Source: FEB-22 sp003105195
Lineage (GTDB): Bacteria > Pseudomonadota > Alphaproteobacteria > Rhizobiales > Xanthobacteraceae
Reading direction: 5' to 3'
Length of the DNA: 64,000 bases
NCBI GenBank assembly: GCA_027493405.1
Contig: JAOSKV010000046.1
Coordinates: forward strand, 193,066 to 257,065
Both the position numbers and the translations under genes were made by a program. Shown here in pieces: positions 7,741 through 15,519 of this stretch (the first letter of the stretch is position 1; each line of letters opens with the position of its first letter). The notes beneath the pieces are model-generated. The model had not been told where the DNA came from. It saw only the letters and a program-made list of their open reading frames with translations, and made no database searches.

Positions 7741-8814
7741 ATGGAAGTCAGGCTCGAAGGCATCACCAAGCGGTTCGGGATCGTCCAGGTTCTCAAGGAA
7801 GTGAATCTGGTGTTCCCGAGCCGCAGATTCGTGACGCTGCTCGGCCCGTCGGGCTGTGGAAAGACCACGCTCCTGCGGATGATCGCGGGCCTCGAGGAGA
7901 TCACTGCCGGGAAGATCGTGTTCGGCGATCGCGTCGTGAACCGGCTGGCGCCCAAAGACCGCAACATCGCGATGGTGTTTCAGTCCTACGCGCTCTATCC
8001 GCAGATGACGGTGCGGAAGAATCTGGGATACGGCCTGCGCGTGCGCGGGACGCCGGCGGCCGAGATCGCCTCCGCCGTGGAGCGCGTCGCCGGGATCCTG
8101 GAGATCGATCATCTGCTCGACCGAAAGCCTGGACAGCTTTCGGGCGGTCAGCGCCAGCGCGTTGCGCTCGGACGCGCCATGGTTCGCAAGCCGGACATCT
8201 TCCTGATGGACGAGCCGCTTTCCAACCTCGACGCCAAGCTGCGCGTGACCATGCGAAGCGAGTTGCGCCGCTTCCACCTCGACCTGGGCGCGACGACGAT
8301 CTATGTGACGCACGATCAGCTTGAGGCGATGACGATGTCCGATCTCATCGCGGTCATGCATCAGGGCGTCGTGCAGCAGTTCGGCACGCCGGCCGAGGTC
8401 TATTCGCAACCGGCCAACCGCTTCGTCGCCGGCTTCATCGGCAGCCCGCCGATGAACTTCCTCGAGGGAACGCTGCGGGGCGGGAACATTGAAGTGGGAG
8501 GCGGCACGCTGTCACTGCCAACGTTGCGCACCGACGCAGCCAAGGCGGGGCGGGCCGTCGTCGGCGTCCGTCCGCAGGATCTGGAGATCGTGCCCGCGCG
8601 CGGCGAGGACAGGCTCAAAGGGAAGGTGTCCCTGATCGAACTGCTCGGATCGGAGAAGCTGGTGGAGGTCGATCTCGAAGGTGCACGGGTCCAGGTGCAG
8701 GTCAGGGCGGACTTCGCGGTATCCGAGCAGAGCGAAGTCTATGTGCATTTCAGCCCGCAACGTCTTCACGTGTTCGACGGGGAAACCGGCACATCCATGC
8801 GGCAGCATGATTGA
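7741..8814 (+). CDS. Carbohydrate ABC transporter ATP-binding protein (MalK/UgpC type)
   Basis: A 357-residue ATPase with all nucleotide-binding motifs: Walker A GPSGCGKT (35-42), Q-loop Q81, signature LSGGQ (133-137), Walker B FLMDEP (154-159) and the switch His near 190. The C-terminal third is a TOBE/regulatory domain (VGVRPQDLEIV), as in MalK and UgpC. It energises the two permeases from the cytoplasmic side and is the last gene of the operon. No clear terminator follows; the tRNA-Gln fragment begins about 100 bp downstream. Confidence 0.94.
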   Translation: MEVRLEGITKRFGIVQVLKEVNLVFPSRRFVTLLGPSGCGKTTLLRMIAGLEEITAGKIVFGDRVVNRLAPKDRNIAMVFQSYALYPQMTVRKNLGYGLRVRGTPAAEIASAVERVAGILEIDHLLDRKPGQLSGGQRQRVALGRAMVRKPDIFLMDEPLSNLDAKLRVTMRSELRRFHLDLGATTIYVTHDQLEAMTMSDLIAVMHQGVVQQFGTPAEVYSQPANRFVAGFIGSPPMNFLEGTLRGGNIEVGGGTLSLPTLRTDAAKAGRAVVGVRPQDLEIVPARGEDRLKGKVSLIELLGSEKLVEVDLEGARVQVQVRADFAVSEQSEVYVHFSPQRLHVFDGETGTSMRQHD

Positions 8815-8916
8815 CGACCGTCAGTCGTTTCCGGACTTCTCCAAGAAGTTCTGCAAAGTCCGCGATCGCTCGGATGGAGCAGGAAGCATCGGCGGCCATT
8901 GAAATATCAAGAGAAA

Positions 8917-8969
8917 TCAGCGGATTCTTGATTCCGCCATTGCCTGGTTCGAATCCGGGCGCCCCAGCC
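8917..8969 (+). repeat. Imperfect copy of the tRNA-Gln 3' half (candidate distal att site)
   Basis: This copy matches the intact tRNA-Gln from the anticodon stem to GCCA with a few substitutions and one extra base in the anticodon loop (TTCTTGAT instead of TTTTGAT). The T arm is still pairable (CCTGG/CCGGG). There is no 5' half, so it cannot be a working tRNA. It is in direct orientation with 1655-1705 and brackets the regulator-dehydrogenase-importer block. Because the adjoining sequence (from about 9060) is a noisy copy of treY, this fragment could also be an assembly remnant. Confidence 0.6.
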
Positions 8970-9059
8970 AGACCGGCCGGGTCCGTTCCGGACACATGGG
9001 TGACGGTTCCGTTCCGGGCGGCGCGCGGCCGACGCGCTCGGAACGCGCCATTGAAGCGC

Positions 9060-10510
9060 ATGGCAGAGCCGGTTGTCGGGATCGAAGGCAATCCCAAAGC
9101 TCGGCGTGGTAGATGTGCACCCGGCACCGTCATCTTCAGCACGCTGCACCAGGCTTTGCAGGCCGAGCGGCGCCGCGGGGCGGGAAGCGGCGAAGGAGTC
9201 GAGGAAGGCGTTCGGCCGCGACGCGTCGAGGGCGTAGCGGATGAAGTCGAGGGGCGTCCTCGTAGGTGGTTCGCCGCCCAGGTGGTGTGACCTGGCCGCG
9301 CAACGCCTTCAGCACGCGCCTTCCATGCGGTCGCGGAACGCCGCATGGCCCGGCTTCGGGCGGTCCGGCGAGGAATTCCACCGGCCAGGCGCCGAGCAGC
9401 ATCTGGTAGAACGCAAGGCGTCGTTGGGTCGGGCAGGGCCTGCGTCGAGCCGCATGGCGCGCCTGCAGCATGCGGTGCCAGAGCGGCACCTGCCGCCCAG
9501 TCTGGGCAGCTCCGGGAGCGCGGCGAGCGCGCCCGCGCGTCCTCGCCGCGTTGGTGTGTGGGTCGAGCTCGCGAATCGCTGCGGCAGCCTTCGCCGCTGG
9601 GCATTGGCGTAGTGGAACGCGAGCGAGACGCGGAACTGTGGGATGGCGCCCACCTCGTTGAGGAGAGACGTTTATAAAGTGTCTTCGAGGCCCTCCATCA
9701 CGGCCGCTGACTGCGCACCTTCATGGCGACCCGCACCACGGCGACCCGGCTGAAGCCGCTCTGGGCGCGGCCACCAGGTCGCAGGTGAGCAGGTCGTGCA
9801 GGAAGTCGAACACGCTCGGACAGTGCGGCGTCGCGGCGTCGCGCCTGCGCGATTGCCCAGTCGATGTCGCGCCGGTCGGCGTCCGTGGGCGTGCCTCCGT
9901 CGACATAGGTGCGGTAGACCGGGAAGCATGCGATCACCTGCTCGAGTGCCCGCCGGATCACATTGTTGGTGAAGTCGGCGGTGCGCGGTGCGAGCGCGCC
10001 ACGCGCGCCGCCTCGCGCGCGAGCACGTTGAGCTCGCTCGCCATCTCGTTCTCCATGATCCGGATCTTGCAGTCGCGCACGATCGCGCCGAAGTCGCGGG
10101 TCTCGCCCGTGAACTCGGCGTAGAATCGGCTCAGCGGCTCCTCGCCGCGGAATCGATCAGAGGCCGGTCGCCAGGTTGGCGAACCGTGCGGTCGTGCCCT
10201 CCACGTCCCAGTCCTCGCGCAGCGCCTGTGGGCGCCAGGATCTTCTCGACACAAGGTAGAAGGGTCGCGGCGCCGTCTCGCGAGCCGCTGGAAATATCCC
10301 CTGGGGTCGAGCAGGCCGTCGACGTGGTCGAGCCGCATCCGTCGAGCGCCTCGTCGAGCAGAGAGAATACGAGGATGGGCGTGTGAAAACCCGTATTCCA
10401 GCGGATTCCGGCAGGTCGTTGATGTTGAAGAAGCGGCGTAGTTGATGGGCCGGGAATCCGCGACCCGGACGGTGGTGCGGAAGGGGTCGACCGGCCCAGC
10501 TGGTCGAGCG
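9060..10510 (-). pseudogene. Error-rich partial copy of treY
   Basis: This stretch follows treY (about 15980-17500) base by base in the same order and strand but carries many scattered one-base insertions, deletions and substitutions. The middle (about 9900-10130) is nearly identical to treY while both ends decay, which looks like a low-quality read placed in a gap rather than an ageing gene duplicate. No long frame survives. It also cuts off the 3' end of the exported protein gene at 11967. The short part before it (8970-9060) holds nothing I recognise. Confidence 0.75.
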
Positions 10511-10544
10511 CCCGGGCCGCCGCGGACGGGCGCTCGCGCAGCAC

Positions 10545-11967
10545 CGCCGTCGCTGTCGGTCGGTCTGCCGTCCGGCGCAGCGAGCGGAACGATCCTGATG
10601 TCGCCGTCGGGATAGTGCGACAGGCTGTAGCGATCGCCCTGCCATTCCGCGACCTCGTACAGGACGCGCCCCTCGCCGATGGCGTGATACGGGAATGACA
10701 GCGTCCTGTGCCCGTCCTTGGCCGCGGGGCCGACGGAGGGGAAGTTCTCGTCCGGCGACTGCTCGTAGACCTTCTCGAACCGGCCGTCGGGGGTGGCGCG
10801 ATAGACCAGGAGGGTGCAGCCGCCCGAGCCGCAAAGCACCGGCGAGACCGGGCGCAGCACGAGGTCGCTGCGGCCGTCGTCGTCGAGATCGATCAGCGCG
10901 TGCTCCGGCGTCTCGTGCCGGTGGCCGGGCAGCTCGCGGTCGAGTTCGTCGACGAAGGATCTCAGGAAGCCCGCGACGTCCTGCGGTGCGGTCGCCGGCT
11001 GCGCGGCGGCCCCCTCGCGGCGGCACTGCCGCAGGAAGCCCATCGCGCGGCCGCTGCCGAGCAGCGGCAGCTCCAGCACCGGGATATTGTAGGTCCCGCT
11101 CCCTCGTGCCGCCGCCTCCTCGGTTGCGATCGACAGCAGGAACCCCTCGGCGATCAGGGGAGCCCGCGCGTCCAGGGGGCCGAGCGCAACGACGATGCCC
11201 TCGGGCCCGGCCTTGGCCGCCGCCACGATCGGCGGCGCGCGGTCGACGAAGAGGCTCGCGGCGAAGTCGCCCTTGTGGTCGCGCGCGACGTCTCCCGAGA
11301 GCGTGAGCGTGAGGCCGTCCGCCGGATCCTTCGCGAAGGTCACGCGCCCCTGCGAATGGGCGGCGGTCACCGCGCAGGTCGACGGATCGAAGCTCCAGAG
11401 CCGGGCCACGGCCTGGCCGAGCTCGACCGCCGACAGGCACCGATGGACCCGCCCGTCGCGCGCGGCCCCGAACCGGGGCTTCCACGTGAACCTGGGCGCC
11501 GTGGCGGATTTCACGATGTCCAGCACCACGTCCGTGACATCGGGGTTCACCGCGTTGCTGCAGGACAGCGTCGCCGAGGTCGACCTGGCGCGCTCCGTCA
11601 GCCCGGCGAGACGGCATTGGGTGCTGGCCTCGTCGAGGAAACGGATGCCGCGCGTGGTGACGAGGTAGGCGCCCTGACGCGACGGCGCGACGAAATCGAG
11701 GGCGCCGTCGAGGCCCTTGGCATCGGCGAGGTGACGCGCGTAGCGCGTGCAGACCGCGGGCGAAGTCGCCCAGACGCCATTGTAGGCCTGGAGGCCCGCG
11801 TCGGGAGAGGGCGCGATGCCCTGGGCGTGGCCGCCGGCCGTCGCGCCCGCCAGGATTGCCGCGACGAGCGCCCACGCCGCGATGGGCGGCAGAAATTCCG
11901 GATGTGGTGAAACTGCCGAGCGCGCCGCGCCCGAAGTCCTGCCGAAGCCCTGTCCGTCCTGCGTCAT
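10545..11967 (-). CDS. Exported hypothetical protein, 3' end lost
   Basis: From the ATG at 11967 the product begins with a charged leader and a hydrophobic stretch ending in GGHAQG near residue 50, which looks like a signal peptide. About 420 further residues follow. The sequence has paired Cys in several places and a late segment (ALIDLDDDGRSDLVLRP) that resembles an FG-GAP/VCBS-like calcium-binding repeat. I do not recognise the family. The frame runs into the noisy treY copy near 10540 and the true C-terminus is missing. It starts 5 bp after the stop of the upstream exported protein gene, so the two probably form one transcript. Confidence 0.55.
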
Positions 11968-11971
11968 CGCC

Positions 11972-13226
11972 TCACCATCTGTTGCCACCGCTCCGGCCGG
12001 TAGGGCCGAGCCAGGGTTCCCTTGCGAAGTCCGGATCGACGATGTCCGCGAGCTTCGTGCGCGGGGATGCAACAGGACGTCGAGGCCGTGGTCGGGCAGG
12101 CGGTCCGCCCGGTCGTTCGGCGCGCGGCTGAAATGGACCTGCTTCGGTTCGAGCACGAGATCCTCGTCCGAGAGTCCCGCAAGCAACGAGTTGCGACGCC
12201 GCTCGCCGGCGAGAATCTCCTGACCTGCGCGCGTGCGAGCCGGACCTCGGCCTTCGACGTGTTGATCGCGCACCAGAAATCGTAGCCGCCGAACGAGACG
12301 ACGACGCTCACGACCAGGAAGCGCTCGCCGCGATGCAGGACCTCGGCGTCGATCCACGCGCCGGTGTCGTCCCGCAGCCGCGCCGGCTCGGCGAAGTCGC
12401 CGCGAAAGCCGTAGTTCCAGTTCGCCTGCGCGTAACAGGCCGAGATGTAGTCGTCGTCCGCCGGGCGCGCGGGCGGCCGCACGCCCTCGACCGCGACTTC
12501 GGCGATCTTCGCCCGGAACACCGTGTCGATCGGGAAGCTCTGCGGCGCCTTCAGCGCGAAGATCCTGGCCAGCAGGGCCGGCGCGATCTGCGTCTCGAGC
12601 GCATAGGCCGTCAATGCGGCGGCGCGGGCCGCGATCCGCGAACGGTCCTTGCTTCCGGGCCGCGCGGACGCGCCGCGTAGCCCGAACGGCACGCCGAAGG
12701 CGAGCGTGCCGCCGGCTTCGAGACGCCGCTCCACGGCCGGGCGGTCCAGCCGTCCCCGGAGCGCGGTGCCGCCCATGAAGGCGAGGGCGCAGGCGCCGCT
12801 GCAACGCGTGCCCCGGGCGACCCGGGTGTGGACGAACGCGGCCTTGAAGAAGCGCCCGAGCCGCATGGCCTCGTCGAGGTCGCCGTCCTCGCCCGCCATC
12901 AGGACCGTCGCGAAGGTCCCGGTCCCGTCGTAGCCGAAGGCCTGCACGCGCGCGACGTGCCGGTCGAGCAGCGCACGCAGGCGCTTGGGTCGCCCGCGAC
13001 GATCGCGCCCGACAGGCTGACGACGATATGGCCGGCCGCGACCCTCGCGGCCGAATGGTGGCAGTTCTCGCGCCACCGCGCCGGCTCTTCGTCGAGATGG
13101 GAGACGCCCGGACAGCTCTTGTAGGCGACTTCGAGCTCGGGCGCTGCGGGCCGGCTGCGGCGTGCCGACGCCGACGGCCGCGCAGCACAGGCCGGCGAGA
13201 AGCAGGCTCGGCAAGGGCACACGCAT
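11972..13226 (-). CDS. Exported ClpP-fold-like hypothetical protein; frameshifted
   Basis: A signal peptide is visible at the start (MRVPLPSLLLAGLCCAAVGV). The next part switches frame near 13110 and 12980. The recovered protein has a segment VVSLSGAIVAGDP, then MAGEDGDLDEAMRLGRFF, then RGTRCSGACALAFMGG. That order is characteristic of periplasmic proteins distantly related to ClpP/crotonase (COG3904 type). Further frameshifts near 12215 and 12065 restore a C-terminus ending at the TGA at 11972. Peptidase activity is not shown; the Ser in RCSGAC is only a candidate. It sits between the TPR-thioredoxin-WSC gene and another exported protein. Confidence 0.6.
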
Positions 13227-13300
13227 GACGCCTTTCGGTCTCCTCGTTGGCGCGCCGCGCCGTCACGATCCGTTGCCGCGCCGCGCGCTGCGCCCGACGG

Positions 13301-15455
13301 TCACGGACGGCGCTCGGCGGCGCCTTCCCCGACGCGCCAGACGCTGTTCGCCCACGCGCCGCCGCAGATCTGCTGCGCGTCTCCGCCGCACGGCATGTTG
13401 CAGTTGTCCGCGCGGCCGCTGCGGCCGTGGCTGTTCCCGCAGAAGCAGGCGACGCTGTACTGGGTCGCCGCATAGGCGAAGCCCTGGCTGCGGCAGAAGG
13501 CGACGCAGCGGTCGGGGGTCATCGCGGAATCGTCCCAGCGCGCGCCGTCGAGATCGCGTCCCTCCTTGCCCCAGGGATTGCCCTGGTCGCGGAAGCAGCC
13601 GAGGAACGCGCTGGTCGCCTGGCGGGGCCGGGCGCGTTCTCGCGGCAGCGGTGTCGCCGGCTGCGCCAGGGCCGGTTCGGAGGCCTTGGGAAGCTCCGCG
13701 CCTTCGCCGAACAGGAGCCTTGCCAGCGCCGGCTCCAGTTGATGCCCCGTCACGCGGCGCTGCTCCTGTCCGCCGCGGAACAGCAGGGTGGCGGGCAGGC
13801 CCGGGAGGTTGCGCTCCGCGAGCACCGAGGTCGCCGGAATGTTGCTCCACGGCTCGTAGTGGATCCTGACGAACCGAGCGCGTCCGGCAAGCCGGGCGGC
13901 GAGCGACTCGAAGGCGCGGTTCGCGTCGATGCACGGGCGACAGTTGGGGTCGAACGATGTCAGCAGCAGCACGATCGTCCCCGGCTCGGCCTTCAGGAGC
14001 TCCCGGAATTCGTTGTCGGTCGTCGCCTCGATTCTGCGGGCCGCCTGCGTGGGCGCCGAGGGCGTTGCCGGCGCCGGCCCGGGCGCAGCGGCGGCGGGCG
14101 TGGCGGCGGGCGCGCCCAACCGCTCGAGCTCGGGCGCCACGAGCGCGTGCTCGGTGATCCTCGCCGGACAGATCTCGGCCGCGACCCTGAGCGCATCGGC
14201 GGCGGCGGCCTTCTCGCCGCGCAGGACGTGCCACTGTGCGATGTAGAAGCGGCCTTCGCAGCGCTCGCCGCGCGTGCGCGCGCCCGCCAGGACCGTGTCG
14301 AGCGCGCGCCGGCCGAGATGGAGCTCGATCACCGGATAAGGCCATTGCCGCTCGCGCAGCTGCTTGCCGGCCAGGCGGCCCGCATGGGCCGCGAGCTCGG
14401 CATGCGCCGCCTCGCCGGACCGCGACGCGGCGAGGAAGCGCAACAGCACCACATAGGGCTCGTCCTTGGGTTCCGGCCGCAGCTCGAGCGCGCGCTTGAG
14501 GTCGAGCGCCGCCCCGGCGAAATCCCCCCGCCAGAACGCGACGAAGGCGCGGGCCTCGAATCCCGCGGGCTGCCCGGGATCGCGCCGGATCGCCTCGTTG
14601 GCGTCGACATCGGCGCGATCGGCCGCGCCCCGCGAAAGTTGGAAGTAGCCGCGGGCCGCGTATGACCGCACGTCCGTGGGATCGAGCCGGATCGCCGCGT
14701 CATAATCGGCGATCGCGCGCGCCGTGTCGCCGATCGTGTGGTACGCGGCGCCTCGGTTTCGGTAGAAGATTGTCCGCCCGGGATCGAGCCGGATCGCTGC
14801 GGTGTAGTCGGCAATGGCGCGGTCGAATTCATTCTTGTCCGCGAATGCCAGCGCGCGATTGCTGTACGGCGGCGCATACTTGGGATCGAGACGGATCGCC
14901 TCGTCATAGACCGCGACGGCGCGATCGAGATCGCCCGAGGCGCGAAGGACATTGCCGAGATTGTTGCGCGCCGATCCGGACGTCGGATCGATACGGATCG
15001 CCTGGTCGAAGTCCGCGATGGCGCTTCGATAGTCGCCCGCCGCAAAATGCGAGAGGCCACGGCTGTTGTGGAACGAGGAATTGCGCGGGTCGCGGCGAAT
15101 CGCGTCGCTGAAGTCCGCGATCGCACGCTCGTAGTCCCGTTTCGCGTGATGGGTATTGCCGCGGTCGAAGCGCAGCCACGCCGAGTCCGGATCGAGTCGG
15201 ATCGCTGCGTCGTGATCCGCGATGGCGCGATCGAATTCGCCCCTGGTCCGGTAGGCGATCGCACGGCGCGAGTAGGCCTGGGCCCGCCGCTTCGGCGTCA
15301 GGCTGCCGTCGCGGATCAGGATCGAGCATCCTGCGATTGCGCCGCGGGACGTCCTTGGCCTGGTCGCAGTCGTCCGCCGCATCCGCATGGGCGGGCGCCG
15401 CGCCGCCGATCGACAGGACGCAGATCGCCAGAACGATTGACGCAACGCGCAGAAT
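13301..15455 (-). CDS. Exported TPR - thioredoxin-like - WSC domain protein
   Basis: Three parts are visible. About eight tetratricopeptide repeats come first (repeated pattern RAIADYDAAIRLDP). A thioredoxin-like domain with a CRPC active-site pair and an SFDPNCRPC lead-in is in the third quarter. A C-terminal WSC domain of about 85 residues has the full set of eight Cys (GCF, RCVAFC, ACFCG, NCNMPC, ICGG). WSC domains bind carbohydrates and are mostly known from fungi; they are uncommon in bacteria. The N-terminus is a signal peptide (VASIVLAICVLSIGG to AHA) in a frame that shifts near 15345. The start is unclear: GGGAGG precedes an ATT/CTG near 15455. The product is likely periplasmic or surface-bound. 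Confidence 0.75.
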
Positions 15456-15519
15456 GGCCGCCTCCCAGCGCGAATTGCATCTTTGTCCGCCGGCCGTTCA
15501 TCGCGGTCGTTGACCTGGA

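Noticed and set aside
8917..8969. Second functional tRNA-Gln gene
   Set aside because: The 5' half is absent and the anticodon loop has an extra base.
8970..9060. Insertion sequence end (GGACACATGGGTGACGG-like stretch)
   Set aside because: The short motif recalls some IS ends but no transposase or paired inverted repeat is present and the region is low quality.
9958..13473. One very long minus-strand reading frame across two exported proteins and the treY copy
   Set aside because: It crosses two clear gene starts and joins wrong frames; it is a result of high GC content and indels.
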